The position numbers and the translations under genes were made by a program. The notes below the pieces were generated by a model. That model ran no database searches. It saw only the letters and a program-made list of their open reading frames with translations, and was not told the DNA's origin. A DNA stretch of 64,000 nucleotides from Rhodomicrobium sp963764115 (lineage in GTDB: Bacteria; Pseudomonadota; Alphaproteobacteria; Rhizobiales; Rhodomicrobiaceae): NCBI GenBank assembly GCA_963764115.1, contig CAVXRT010000024.1, forward strand, positions 124,001 to 188,000, written 5' to 3'. The first letter of the stretch is position 1. The number at the start of each line of letters is the position of its first letter. Shown piece by piece: positions 32,344-42,380 of this stretch.

Positions 32344-35031
32344 TTACGCCGGCGCCGCCGCGAGCGCCAGCCGGTCTGCAATGGCGTCCAGCGCCGCCTC
32401 TGCCCTCGCGCCGTCGGGGCCGCCTGCCTGAGCCATGTCAGGCCTTCCGCCACCGCCCTGGCCGCCGAGCGCTGCAGCCCCCGCCTTGACGAGGTCCACG
32501 GCACTATACATTGCCGTCAAATCATCTGTAACGCCGACAACAAGCCCGGCCTTTCCCTCTTCGGTCACGCCGACGATAGCAACGATGCCGGACTTGATCT
32601 GCTTCTTGCCGTCATCCACAAGGCTGCGTAGGTCTTTCGGCTGGATGCCATGCACGGTGCGGGCGAGCATCGTGACGGAGCCAACCGTCCGAACCGGGCT
32701 TTCGGCATTTGCTTGGCCGTTTCCGCCTGCACCGAGAGCAATTTTCTTTTTCGCTTCGGACAGGTCACGCTCGAGCTTTTTGCGCTCTTCGAGGAGCGAA
32801 GCAAGCCGGTTCGGGACCTCGGAAGGCTGAACACGTAGAAGGTCGGCAGCCTGCCGCAGCGCCGCATCCTGCGACGCAAGATAGCTGCGGGCTGCATTCG
32901 CGGTCAGCGCCTCAATGCGCCTGACGCCGGCTGCAACAGCGGCTTCCTGCACAACTTTGACGAGTCCGATCTCGCCGGTCGCGCGGACATGAGTGCCGCC
33001 GCACAATTCGACGGAGAAGACGCGCCCGCCCTTATCGTCATTCAAAGCCTCTCCCATGGAAACCACTCGGACTTCCTCACCATATTTCTCGCCGAACAGA
33101 GCCATGGCGCCTGCTGCAATAGCGTCGTCCACCGGCATGAGGCGCGTTACGACGGGGCTATCCCGAAGAATGACGGCATTGGCCGAGTCTTCGACCGCAG
33201 CGAGTTCTTCCTTTGAAAGCGGCTTCGGATGAGAGAAGTCGAAGCGTAGCTTATCAGGGTCGACGAGCGAGCCCTTTTGTGTGACGTGCGTTCCAAGCGT
33301 TTCGCGCAGAGCCTCATGCAAAAGATGCGTTGCCGAATGATTGGCGCGAATGGCCGTGCGCCGTGCGCCGTTCACATGAAGCTCGACAGCGTCCCCGACT
33401 TTCAAAGGACCTTTTTCGACAACACCGACATGGGCGAAAACCTTTCCGAGCTTTTTCTGCGTGTCCGTCACCTCGAAATGCACGCCTTTAGGAGCCATGA
33501 TCACCCCATGGTCGCCCACTTGGCCGCCCAACTCGCCATAAAATGGCGTTTGGTTGACGATGACGACGCCTTCTTCGCCCTTCTTGAGCTGTGTGACGGG
33601 CTTTCCTTCTTTCACAAGAGCCAGCACTTCGCCTTCGGCTGTCTCCGTCTCATAGCCGAGGAACTCGGTTGGGCCGACCTGGTCCAGAAGATCGAACCAG
33701 AGCTTATCCGTTGCTGCCTCGCCCGAGCCGGTCCACGCCTTGCGCGCTTCGGCCTTCTGCTGAGCCATCGCGGTGTTGAACTGCTCGACATCGACCTCGA
33801 CATTGCGCGCCTTCAGGGCGTCCTGCGTCAGATCGAGCGGGAAACCATAGGTGTCGTACAGCTTGAATGCCACATCGCCGGACAGGGTATCGCCGGGCTT
33901 CATGGTGCTGGAAGCCTCGTCGAGAAGACTTAAGCCCCGTGCCAGCGTCCTGCGAAAGCGAATTTCCTCAATTTTCAGTGTTTCGCCGATGAGCGCCTGG
34001 CCGCGGTGAAGTTCGGGGTAAGCTTGCCCCATCTCATGGACAAGGACCGGGAGAAGGCGATACAGCAGAGGCTCCTCCGTGCCGAGAAGATGAGCATGAC
34101 GCATGGCGCGGCGCATAATTCGGCGCAGGACATATCCGCGGCCCTCGTTTGAGGGCAATACGCCATCCGCGATGAGAAAACTCGAAGCTCTGAGATGGTC
34201 GGCAATGACGCGATGGCTCGGAAGCGCCGCGCCCTCGGCAGGAACACCAGTCGCTTCGACGGAAGCCTTAATGATCGCCTGGAAGAGGTCCGTCTCGTAG
34301 TTGCTATGAACGCCCTGCAAGACGGCGGCGATCCGTTCCAGCCCCATGCCAGTGTCAATCGACGGCTTTGGCAGAGGCGACCGCTCGTCCTTGGAAATCT
34401 GCTCGTATTGCATAAACACGAGGTTCCAGATTTCGACAAAACGGTCGCCGTCCGCATCCTCGCTGCCGGGAGGGCCGCCTGGGATTTCGGACCCATGGTC
34501 ATAGAAGATTTCGGAGCACGGCCCGCATGGACCCGTCTCACCCATCGACCAGAAATTATCCGAGGTCGGGATGCGGATGATCCGGTCTTCGGGTAGGCCC
34601 GCAATCTTCCGCCAAAGCCCAAAAGCATCGTCGTCCTCTGAAAATACCGTGACGAGCAGACGCTTTTTATCGAGGCCATACTCCTTGGTGACAAGATTCC
34701 AGGCAAGTTCTATGGCCACATCCTTGAAATAGTCGCCAAAAGAAAAATTGCCGAGCATTTCGAAGAATGTGTGATGGCGGGCTGTGTAGCCGACATTATC
34801 CAGATCGTTATGCTTGCCGCCCGCGCGCACGCATTTCTGGGCTGTCGCCGCGCGCTTGAATGGCAGGGTCTCCATCCCCGTGAAGACATTTTTGAACTGC
34901 ACCATGCCCGCGTTGGTGAACATCAGAGTGGGATCGTTGCGCGGGACAAGCGGGCTCGACGGCACATGCTCATGGCCGTTCTTCCGGAAGAAATCGACGA
35001 AAGTCCCGCGGATGTCGTTGAGGGTGCTCAT
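32344..35031 (-). CDS. alaS: Alanine--tRNA ligase
   Basis: Charges tRNA-Ala. The 895 residues hold a class II catalytic core (from TFVDFFRKNGHEHVPSSPLV), an editing domain with the zinc-binding HSATHLLHEAL and CGGTHVRATGE motifs, and the Gly-rich C-terminal C-Ala domain (ALGGQGGGGRPDMAQAGG). Length is normal. It lies downstream of recA, the order common in alphaproteobacteria. Confidence 0.98.
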   Translation of the reverse strand: MSTLNDIRGTFVDFFRKNGHEHVPSSPLVPRNDPTLMFTNAGMVQFKNVFTGMETLPFKRAATAQKCVRAGGKHNDLDNVGYTARHHTFFEMLGNFSFGDYFKDVAIELAWNLVTKEYGLDKKRLLVTVFSEDDDAFGLWRKIAGLPEDRIIRIPTSDNFWSMGETGPCGPCSEIFYDHGSEIPGGPPGSEDADGDRFVEIWNLVFMQYEQISKDERSPLPKPSIDTGMGLERIAAVLQGVHSNYETDLFQAIIKASVEATGVPAEGAALPSHRVIADHLRASSFLIADGVLPSNEGRGYVLRRIMRRAMRHAHLLGTEEPLLYRLLPVLVHEMGQAYPELHRGQALIGETLKIEEIRFRRTLARGLSLLDEASSTMKPGDTLSGDVAFKLYDTYGFPLDLTQDALKARNVEVDVEQFNTAMAQQKAEARKAWTGSGEAATDKLWFDLLDQVGPTEFLGYETETAEGEVLALVKEGKPVTQLKKGEEGVVIVNQTPFYGELGGQVGDHGVIMAPKGVHFEVTDTQKKLGKVFAHVGVVEKGPLKVGDAVELHVNGARRTAIRANHSATHLLHEALRETLGTHVTQKGSLVDPDKLRFDFSHPKPLSKEELAAVEDSANAVILRDSPVVTRLMPVDDAIAAGAMALFGEKYGEEVRVVSMGEALNDDKGGRVFSVELCGGTHVRATGEIGLVKVVQEAAVAAGVRRIEALTANAARSYLASQDAALRQAADLLRVQPSEVPNRLASLLEERKKLERDLSEAKKKIALGAGGNGQANAESPVRTVGSVTMLARTVHGIQPKDLRSLVDDGKKQIKSGIVAIVGVTEEGKAGLVVGVTDDLTAMYSAVDLVKAGAAALGGQGGGGRPDMAQAGGPDGARAEAALDAIADRLALAAAPA

Positions 35032-35218
35032 AACTAATTTCGTTTCCAGTGGGCTAGCGCGGTGTTCAATGTGGGTGAGGAACCAAACCGCACCAGTGAT
35101 AAAGCATACCAGCTATATGAAGCGATACAGCAAATTCTCGTTACGGAGCAAGCAACCCACAGCAATTGCGCGGTTCCCTGCTTCCGGAAAAGTCTTACTT
35201 GGTTTACGCCGTGGATAG

Positions 35219-36352
35219 CTAGCGGCGCCTGCCTTTGCGCTCGGGTACGGCTTCTTCGGGCTCACCCATCTCCCCGTCGCTTATATCCTCTTCGCCATCG
35301 GCTCCGTCGAGGATGCGCGTCGCGATCAGGCCCGCATTCGCCCTGATTCCGCGCTCAATGGCTTCAGCCACCTGGGGATTGCTCTTCAGATAGGTCTTTG
35401 CGTTCTCACGTCCTTGTCCAATGCGTTGGCTGTCGTGGGAATACCAGGAACCGGACTTCTCGACGATGTTGGCTTTCACGCCAAGATCGACCAATTCGCC
35501 GGTCTTCGAAATGCCCTCTCCATACATAATGTCGAATTCGACCTGCTTGAACGGCGGCGCAACCTTATTCTTCACCACCTTCACGCGCGTCTGGTTGCCG
35601 ACAACCTCGTCGCGTTCCTTGATCTGGCCGATGCGCCGAATGTCGAGCCGCACGGAGGAATAGAACTTGAGCGCGTTTCCGCCGGATGTCGTCTCCGGAT
35701 TACCAAACATCACGCCGATCTTCATGCGGATCTGATTGATGAATATAACGAGGCATCTCGATTTTGAGATGGAGCTTGTGAGCTTGCGGAGCGCCTGGCT
35801 CATGAGACGCGCCTGCATGCCGGGCAGCACGTCGCCCATCTCGCCTTCGATCTCGGCCTTAGGCGTCAGCGCTGCAACCGAGTCGACCACGATGACGTCA
35901 ATCGCTCCCGAACGGACAAGCGTATCGGTGATTTCAAGCGCCTGCTCGCCAGTATCCGGCTGCGAAATTATGAGCTCTTCGAGATTTACGCCGAGCTTTC
36001 TCGCATAGATGGGATCAAGCGCATGCTCGGCGTCCACAAACCCGCACGCACCGCCCTTCTTCTGCGCCTCGGCGATAACATGGAGGGCAAGCGTCGTCTT
36101 GCCGGATGACTCCGGGCCGAAAATTTCAACAACGCGCCCGCGCGGCAGGCCACCGATGCCAAGAGCGATATCCAAGCCCAATGAGCCTGTGGAAATGGCT
36201 TCCACCTCCACGGGCTTCTCGTTCTTTCCAAGCCGCATGACGGAGCCCTTGCCGAAATTCCGCTCGATCTGACTCAGCGCGGCCTCGAGGGCTTTCTGCT
36301 TGTCCATGATAGTAAGATTCCCTTCGATCACGCGGAATGGCGTATCAGTCAT
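35219..36352 (-). CDS. recA: Recombinase RecA
   Basis: DNA strand-exchange ATPase and co-protease for LexA. The 377 residues carry Walker A GPESSGKT (79-86) and the standard NQIRMKIGVMFGNPETTSGG loop 2 region. The C-terminal tail is acidic and ends in RKGRRR. The start at 36352 gives an MTDTPFRVIEGN leader similar to that of other rhizobial RecA proteins. An in-frame ATG at 36307 (MDKQKALEAAL) with GAAGGGA before it is the alternative. An SOS box lies upstream. Confidence 0.97.
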   Translation of the reverse strand: MTDTPFRVIEGNLTIMDKQKALEAALSQIERNFGKGSVMRLGKNEKPVEVEAISTGSLGLDIALGIGGLPRGRVVEIFGPESSGKTTLALHVIAEAQKKGGACGFVDAEHALDPIYARKLGVNLEELIISQPDTGEQALEITDTLVRSGAIDVIVVDSVAALTPKAEIEGEMGDVLPGMQARLMSQALRKLTSSISKSRCLVIFINQIRMKIGVMFGNPETTSGGNALKFYSSVRLDIRRIGQIKERDEVVGNQTRVKVVKNKVAPPFKQVEFDIMYGEGISKTGELVDLGVKANIVEKSGSWYSHDSQRIGQGRENAKTYLKSNPQVAEAIERGIRANAGLIATRILDGADGEEDISDGEMGEPEEAVPERKGRRR

Positions 36353-36408
36353 AAATCGTCGCCCTTTGTTATTCCATAGCGGTCATGGACTTGCAAACGA
36401 CGCCGAAT

Positions 36409-36423
36409 GTACACGTTTTGTTC
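36409..36423 (-). promoter_or_regulatory. LexA (SOS) box upstream of recA
   Basis: GTACACGTTTTGTTC is one mismatch from the alphaproteobacterial LexA site GTTC-N7-GTTC. It sits about 57 bases before the recA start, the place expected for a repressor site over the promoter. Confidence 0.65.
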
Positions 36424-36567
36424 CTGTGCGCAAGTGCAAATCTGCAACCTTTGCGCTTCCTTTTTTCGGAGCTCTCGCGGCTCTTATGGCTAAACCGAAT
36501 GAGGCAGGCGTCCCCAGGTTCAGCTTTGCGGCTGACTAATATGACTTTGCCTGGGCAGGCATAACTT

Positions 36568-38985
36568 TCAAGCAGCCGCAGCCTTTACGGTCTCGGCAAG
36601 CTTCTTCAGCGTGAAAGGCTTCGGCAGGAAAACGAAATTCTCATCGGCGCTCAGGTTCTTGCGGAAAGCCTCCTCCGCGTAGCCCGACATGAAAATGATG
36701 CGAATGTTCGGGTTGCGCTGCCGCAGATGGCGCAGAAGCGTGGGGCCGTCCATCTCGGGCATGACAACGTCGCTGACGACGAGATCGATCTTGCCGTTCT
36801 CGCGATCCATGACCTCCAGCGCTTCGACGCCGCTTGCGGCTTCCAGCACCTTGTACCCGCGCGTGGCCAGGGCGCGGGATGCGAAAGACCGCACGGCGTC
36901 CTCGTCCTCGACCAGGAGGACCGTCCCCTGACCTGTCAAGTCCACGACCTTGTCGGGCGCCTCCGCCTTGTTCTCCAGCGCCTTGAGGTCCTGTTCGGTC
37001 TCGATATAGCGCGGCAGGAAGATGCGGAATGAGGTGCCGCTGCCGATTTCGCTATCGACGATGATCGTGCCGCCGGTCTGTTTCACGATGCCGTAAACGG
37101 TGGAGAGGCCGAGGCCAGTCCCTTTGCCCACCTCCTTTGTGGAAAAGAACGGATCGAAGATCTTCTTCAGGTGCTCGGGTTTGATGCCGGTGCCGGTGTC
37201 GCGGACTTCGCACATCACGTACTCGCCGCGGTCGAGCCCGCGGTCTTTCAGGGCAAGCGATTCGCGCTCGCTGAAGTTCGCGGTCGTGACCAGGATTTCG
37301 CCTCCGTCCGGCATCGCGTCGCGGGCGTTCACCGCGAGGTTCATGATCACCTGGAACAGCTGCCCCTCGTCGGCCTTTACGAACCAAAGATCGCGGCCAT
37401 GCTGAACCCTGGCCTTAACCTTCTCGCCGAGCGTTCGGCCCATGGTCGCCTGGAATTCCTCGATCACATCCGTAATTCTCAGAATGGCTGGGCGCAAGGT
37501 TTGCTTGCGGGAATAGGCGAGGATCTGCTTGACGAGTTCGGCCGCGCGCGTGGCGTTGTTCTTGATGTTCATCAAGTCCTTGAAGGCGGGGTCGGAGGCG
37601 CGGAACCGGCGCAGGAGCAGATCGGAAAAGCCGATGATTGCAGTCAGCAGGTTGTTGAAATCGTGAGCGATGCCGCCCGCAAGCTCGCCGACAGCCTGCA
37701 GCTTCTGCCCTTGCACAGCCTGTTCGTCGATCACGGGGGCCGCCGCGCCGGTTTCCACCGCCGTGACGATCAGGTTGTTGTCGTTCGCCGCGGAGAAAAT
37801 CACGAGCCTGACGCGCTTGTTGAGTGATCCCTTTAGAACCGCATGGAGTTCCACAGGCCCCAAAGCAGCCAGCCCGCTCGTGGAAAGGGCCGCGATCTTG
37901 TCACGGACATTCTGGGAGGAGGTCTCGGCGACGAGCGACGCGAGCGACCTGCCGCCGAACTCGGCGACAGCCGACCCCTCGTCTGGAGCGCCGCCGAAAA
38001 GGCGGCGGAACTCATCGTTCGCCGACTGGATGATTCCTCTTGTGTTGGTGAAGGCCATAGCCGTTGGCGCCCGGGCGAGCAGCGCGTCGAAGGTTTCGTC
38101 AAGGCTGCCTGCGGCGGGGTCGGCGGGGGTGACGAGCCAAATCTGCTCTTCGTTGATGTCCACTCCAAGATGCAGGGATGCGGCTCGGAAATAGCCGCTC
38201 GCGCTGACGATCTGGACGGGAACCGCGCTTCCCGCTCTTGCGATCATGTCGCGGAGCCTGGCGCGCGTGAGCGGGTTTCCCCGCCTCGTGCGGAAAAGTG
38301 ACCACGCCTGCTTGCCTGTGGGCTCACACCCGGCCAGCTTTTCGAAGCCCTTGTTGGCGCCCTGGACAGTCAGGTCTTTGCCAACCGAAAGCGCTGGAAC
38401 GGGGAGTGTGTCGAGACCCTGTTTCTGCTTTTCGCCGGTTACCGTCTTCTTTGCGTGCTCGATCTGCCAGATCAGGAGCGGGGGGCGCTTTCCCTGCTCC
38501 AGGAAGGGCGCCACCTTGAGAAGCGCAGGATCGCCGCCCGCGAAATTCGGAAGGCGAATGGATTCCGCGTGGGGTCTGCCGGCGCAGCCAGCCGCGAACA
38601 GACGGAAAATAGCCGCCGCGTTCTCTGGGCGCCGCTCACCGAGCCGCGAAAGATCGTGATCGGCGCCAACGCCGCTCACTGCGTTCACAAAGCTGTCGCT
38701 GCTCCATTGGATCAGGCCCCTGCTGTCGCTGACGGCGACCGCGGCCGGCAAGGCGCTGAAAAGGCGCTGAACGGGGTCGTCGGGCTTGCCTTCCGCCGGC
38801 TTGAAATGAAGCTGCCCAGCGGCAAAGAGAACCGACGCCGCCGCGCCGAGGCCGGCCAGCAGCGCAAGCGCAATCTGCCCCTGTCCGGCTGCGGAAAGAG
38901 CGATCGTGCCAGCCGCGCCAAGCCCGAACGCCACACTATTCCAATGTGGATGCCAGTGTGCGAAGGCCATTGACCGCACCGCCAT
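36568..38985 (-). CDS. cckA: Hybrid sensor histidine kinase CckA
   Basis: Kinase/phosphatase at the top of the CckA-ChpT-CtrA cell-cycle relay. The 805 residues carry two N-terminal membrane segments (about 15-60) and PAS-like domains. Next comes a HisKA domain with phospho-His H441 (GGIAHDFNNLLTAIIGFSDLL) and a HATPase domain (NLAVNARDAMPDGG, GTGLGLSTVYGIV). The C-terminal receiver domain has phospho-Asp D739 (VVSDVVMPEMDG). This architecture and the cckA-recA-alaS order fit rhizobial CckA. No ctrA, chpT or divL is in the window. Confidence 0.93.
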   Translation of the reverse strand: MAVRSMAFAHWHPHWNSVAFGLGAAGTIALSAAGQGQIALALLAGLGAAASVLFAAGQLHFKPAEGKPDDPVQRLFSALPAAVAVSDSRGLIQWSSDSFVNAVSGVGADHDLSRLGERRPENAAAIFRLFAAGCAGRPHAESIRLPNFAGGDPALLKVAPFLEQGKRPPLLIWQIEHAKKTVTGEKQKQGLDTLPVPALSVGKDLTVQGANKGFEKLAGCEPTGKQAWSLFRTRRGNPLTRARLRDMIARAGSAVPVQIVSASGYFRAASLHLGVDINEEQIWLVTPADPAAGSLDETFDALLARAPTAMAFTNTRGIIQSANDEFRRLFGGAPDEGSAVAEFGGRSLASLVAETSSQNVRDKIAALSTSGLAALGPVELHAVLKGSLNKRVRLVIFSAANDNNLIVTAVETGAAAPVIDEQAVQGQKLQAVGELAGGIAHDFNNLLTAIIGFSDLLLRRFRASDPAFKDLMNIKNNATRAAELVKQILAYSRKQTLRPAILRITDVIEEFQATMGRTLGEKVKARVQHGRDLWFVKADEGQLFQVIMNLAVNARDAMPDGGEILVTTANFSERESLALKDRGLDRGEYVMCEVRDTGTGIKPEHLKKIFDPFFSTKEVGKGTGLGLSTVYGIVKQTGGTIIVDSEIGSGTSFRIFLPRYIETEQDLKALENKAEAPDKVVDLTGQGTVLLVEDEDAVRSFASRALATRGYKVLEAASGVEALEVMDRENGKIDLVVSDVVMPEMDGPTLLRHLRQRNPNIRIIFMSGYAEEAFRKNLSADENFVFLPKPFTLKKLAETVKAAAA

Positions 38986-39188
38986 TTTTAGAAACCTCGT
39001 TCTCGGCCGCGACTATGGAATGATTCGCCTTGCGCCGGGACAAGCACGCATAAACCCATCTGCGCCTTGCAAAAGTTAAAAATGTCTTGCGCAGAAGCTT
39101 GCGGTCGCATCTTTTGCCCCGGTGCAGCGGCATTTCATTGTCGCCCTGAGTGGCCAACCACTCCGGACTTTGACAAAAGGGGGATCGA

Positions 39189-39653
39189 ATGGGCTCCGCA
39201 GGCTTCTTCATGGCCGGAATCGTCGTTCTTGCATTGGTTGCTGCTGGCGTCGGCTTCTACCTATATCAACGAAATGGGAATGGGGATACCGCACGCTTGT
39301 TTGCGCCGCGCGCGAAGCGGCTGGCTTATGTTGAACGAACAGCGCTTGAGGGGGGCAGGAAGCTTCTCTTGGTCCGGCGCGATGATGTGGAGCACCTCAT
39401 CCTCATAGGGGGGCCGATCGACCTTATTGTCGAGTTGGGCATCCGCTCGGAAGCGGTGGCTGCCCCCCTCGTGAAGGAACAGAGTTCGGCGCACATGTCC
39501 TTTGAGCCTTCGGCTTGGCCGCTCGTTGATCCCGCGCCTGATGTGGAAAAGGTTGTGGCGCCGGAGCCGCACCTGCATGTTTTTCCCCAGGTAAAGGAAG
39601 ACGACAAGGCGTCCGTTTTGGCGCATGTCCCGCAGGTGAAGGCGGCTGAATAG
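39189..39653 (+). CDS. FliO-like membrane protein next to cckA
   Basis: About 154 residues: an N-terminal membrane segment (GFFMAGIVVLALVAAGVGFYLY), then a short domain with RLAYVERTALEGGRKLLLVRRDDVEHLILIGGP. The second part matches the FliO flagellar export-apparatus domain. An acidic/Pro tail follows. No other flagellar gene is nearby. It is divergent from cckA, and a FliO-like gene beside cckA is a recurring rhizobial arrangement as I recall it. It may act outside the flagellum, which is inference. The ribosome-binding site AAGGGGGA precedes the ATG. Confidence 0.75.
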   Translation: MGSAGFFMAGIVVLALVAAGVGFYLYQRNGNGDTARLFAPRAKRLAYVERTALEGGRKLLLVRRDDVEHLILIGGPIDLIVELGIRSEAVAAPLVKEQSSAHMSFEPSAWPLVDPAPDVEKVVAPEPHLHVFPQVKEDDKASVLAHVPQVKAAE

Positions 39654-39848
39654 CGCGCCTCAAGATGCTAATATAGTTTATGGGACCAGGATCGGTCTCT
39701 CCTCCGAGGCAGCTCTAGCTCAGAGCAAAAGCGTGCACTCTTAATCGGCGTTTGTGTACGAGCTGCTGGCGTTTGCCTCTTCTTTCCCGGCTGCGCTTCG
39801 GATAAATTGCCTGAAGCAGTTTTGTGGGCTCGGATCCGGGGCGGATCG

Positions 39849-40574
39849 ATGTCAATCTGGGGGAAACTGACGGGCGCGGCCGCGGGGCTCGCAGTTGGGG
39901 GGCCGATAGGCGCTCTTATCGGCGGCGTGGCTGGACATCTCGCCATCGATCAAGGGATCGGTTCCCAATCGGCTCATGATAAGCAGGTTGCTTTCACAGT
40001 CGGCGTCATCGCGCTAGGGGCGAAGATGGCGAAGGCCGATGGCGTCGTAACGAAAGACGAGATTGAGGCCTTCAAGGAAGTCTTCAAAATTCCGAAGGGC
40101 GAGGAGCATAACGTGGCCCGCATCTTCAATCTCGCGAAACAGGATGTCAGCGGCTTTGAGATGTATGCGCGGCAGCTCGACCGCCTGTTCCACAACAACC
40201 GCCATCTGCTCACGGACGTGATTGATGGGCTGTTCCACATTGCGGTGGCCGACGGGAAGCTTCTGCCGAGCGAGGACCAGTTTTTGTCCGAGATCGCCAA
40301 AGAGTTCGGGTTCAGCGAAGCCGAATATATGAGCATAAGAAGCCGCCATTGGCGCTGCGAATTGTACGATCCTTACAATGTCCTGAATGTTTCGCCGCAA
40401 GCGTCCGATGCAGAGCTCAAGGCGGCCTATCACAGGCTCGTGACCGAGACCCATCCTGACAGACTCATTGCGCGCGGCGTTCCCCCAGAGTTTGTGGAGA
40501 TCGCAACGAAGAAGCTCGCAGCGATCAACGCGGCGTATGAGGAAATCAAGCACGCGCGGCCACCGCTTCACTAA
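39849..40574 (+). CDS. TerB-DnaJ (DjlA-like) co-chaperone
   Basis: 241 residues. They begin with a short Gly/Ala-rich, probably membrane-associated segment (GAAAGLAVGGPIGALIGGVAG), then a TerB-like domain (about 45-150, FTVGVIALGAKMAKADG). The C-terminal J domain (about 175-241) carries the HPD motif in THPDR, needed to stimulate DnaK. This is the DjlA layout. The ATG at 39849 (MSIWGKLTG) fits. The frame is open to 39807. Its stop codon lies one base before the start of family 1 copy B. Confidence 0.88.
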   Translation: MSIWGKLTGAAAGLAVGGPIGALIGGVAGHLAIDQGIGSQSAHDKQVAFTVGVIALGAKMAKADGVVTKDEIEAFKEVFKIPKGEEHNVARIFNLAKQDVSGFEMYARQLDRLFHNNRHLLTDVIDGLFHIAVADGKLLPSEDQFLSEIAKEFGFSEAEYMSIRSRHWRCELYDPYNVLNVSPQASDAELKAAYHRLVTETHPDRLIARGVPPEFVEIATKKLAAINAAYEEIKHARPPLH

Positions 40575-41096
40575 AAGCGCCGTGCGCATAATCGGACGCG
40601 GGCCTCGATAGGCTTCTGCGTGCACATTGGACCTCACTTTATTTGGCTTCCCGCTTGCGTTTGCGTCACGGATTTCCTTGAGCGAGGATCGTATGAGAAA
40701 GCGCCTTGCCGGGAAGTTAATGAAATAAGTCGCTGATATTACTGTGAAAATTACAGAACGGACGGCGCTCCCGGCGCAACGGCTGGCTTATTTCGGCGCG
40801 GTCGTGGTTAACAGGGGAAACTGAGATTATATTTAACGGACTTTTCAGCGTCCATTTAATGCCAAAATTCCGGCATTAAATTCTATTTAATGGGGCGACC
40901 GGCGGCGAAAAAACTGTTTACTTTCAAGGCGTTGGAACCGCCTGCCTACTGCCCTCGTAGGCCTCGTTCTAGGCGGGATAAAGGAATGGTTAAGCCTAAT
41001 CAAGTGTAAATTGGACCGGAAATAAATCGGCGGCGCTTCTGTTAACCAGTTTCAAATTAACGCTCGGCGCTGCGAACGAAGCGTTAAAGCGCGTAG
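40575..41096 (-). repeat. Dispersed ~520-bp non-coding repeat, family 1 copy B
   Basis: Reverse-complement partner of 2801-3320. It starts immediately after the TerB-DnaJ stop codon. The two alternative hairpins are conserved, at 40855-40880 (TTTAATGCC/GGCATTAAA) and 40874-40892 (CATTAAAT-tct-ATTTAATG). Several small insertions and deletions separate the copies, for example five extra bases near the end next to the stop codon. Confidence 0.9.
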
Positions 41097-41114
41097 CGAT
41101 TTGCTGGCGCCGAT

Positions 41115-41181
41115 GTCATGGCCGGGCTTGACCCGGTGGAGTTTGCCGCCCTGGATGGCCGCCTCGGAGGGCGGCCATGAC
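41115..41181 (+). repeat. Family 2 palindromic core, short copy
   Basis: GTCATGGCCGGGCTTGA, a variable middle, and GGATGGCCGCCTCGGAGGGC closing with GGCCATGAC. It is the same core as 6967-7041 but without the flanking arms. It sits 18 bases from the end of family 1 copy B. Confidence 0.85.
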
Positions 41182-41570
41182 AACAAGGGGATCGACGCGC
41201 TCTAACCACGAGGTATGCGGCGCGTCGTCGGAGACGGCCACCGGCAGGTGGTCGGCGCGGGCACACGCCGTTCCGCTCGCGTCGCCACGGCTCCGGATTT
41301 TTGCGCACGACGCGCTAGCAGCCTGCGGAGGCCTCGACCTTCGATTGGGATGCCCTATCCCACCGACCACGCCGCCGCAAAGCGGCAATCGATAACGTCC
41401 GGCTGCCGAAAAGCGATGCGTGATCGCTGCCCGTCCACGCCGAAGGAGCGGGATCGATAAAGGCGATGCCCTCAGGGTAACGAACCATTGAGTAGCGCTC
41501 AAGCGAAAAAAACTAACATCCTGCTTTTGGTGTAACTTCAGACAAGCGACCAAGAAGGGATGCAACGCAC
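41182..41570. other. Intergenic, no gene seen
   Basis: About 390 bases upstream of the aquaporin gene. Open frames on both strands have no recognisable domain and poor starts. AGAAGGGA (41550-41557) is the likely ribosome-binding site for the next gene. Confidence 0.4.
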
Positions 41571-42329
41571 ATGACCAGAGACGCCTTTCATATGCGAAAG
41601 TTCTTCGCTGAGTTAATTGGGACATTTTGGCTGGTGTTCGGGGGATGCGGGAGCGCGGTGCTTGCGGCCAAGTTTCCCGAGGTCGGCATAGGCCTCGTTG
41701 GTGTGGCCTTAGCCTTTGGCTTGACAGTTCTTACGATGGCCTATGCCATTGGCCATATATCGGGGTGTCATCTGAATCCCGCGGTCACGATCGGCCTTAC
41801 GGCCGGAGGACGCTTTCCCATTGGGCAAGCCCTCCCGTACATCGTCGCGCAGGTGCTCGGCGCTATTTGCGCCGCCTACCTTCTCTTTGCCATCGCGAGC
41901 GGGGCGCCGGGGTTCGACCTGTCTCAGGGCTTCGCCGCCAACGGCTTCGGCGATCATTCGCCAGGGAAGTACACGCTCTTCTCCGGATTTCTCTCGGAGG
42001 TCATCCTCACCATGATGTTCCTCTTCATCATCATGGGAGCGACGCATGGGAAAGCGCCTGTTGGGTTCGCCCCTATCGCGATCGGCCTTGGATTGACGCT
42101 CGTGCATCTCATCGGCATTCCCGTCACCAATCTCTCCGTGAATCCCGCGCGAAGCACCGGGCCGGCTCTTGTGGTCGGCGGCTGGGCTCTTCAGCAACTG
42201 TGGCTCTTTTGGCTGGCCCCGATTCTCGGCGGCATAGCAGGCGGACTTCTCTACAGATTTGTCGTGGATGAGCCAGCCGCGGAAATCGTCGGTTTCGACG
42301 AAAGGCGCATGAAGCGGTCCCGAGCCTGA
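41571..42329 (+). CDS. aqpZ: Aquaporin Z-like water channel
   Basis: Inner-membrane water channel. The 252 residues span six transmembrane helices. Both NPA boxes are intact (HLNPAVT and SVNPARST), and the selectivity-filter region has the AqpZ-type residues H (LVHLIGIP) and R (NPARS). The ATG at 41571 has a ribosome-binding site. An ATG at 41583-41594 (MRKFFAEL) would give the shorter standard N-terminus. It stands alone. Confidence 0.94.
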   Translation: MTRDAFHMRKFFAELIGTFWLVFGGCGSAVLAAKFPEVGIGLVGVALAFGLTVLTMAYAIGHISGCHLNPAVTIGLTAGGRFPIGQALPYIVAQVLGAICAAYLLFAIASGAPGFDLSQGFAANGFGDHSPGKYTLFSGFLSEVILTMMFLFIIMGATHGKAPVGFAPIAIGLGLTLVHLIGIPVTNLSVNPARSTGPALVVGGWALQQLWLFWLAPILGGIAGGLLYRFVVDEPAAEIVGFDERRMKRSRA

Positions 42330-42380
42330 CCCGATAACAGCAGCCGCTTGCGTGGACTGACCGCCGCTCGGTCAGTCCGA

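Noticed and set aside
31622..32431. 269-residue plus-strand open frame
   Set aside because: Antisense to lepA, no recognisable features.
41116..41625. 169-residue minus-strand open frame
   Set aside because: It runs through a palindromic repeat and into the aquaporin start, with no domain.
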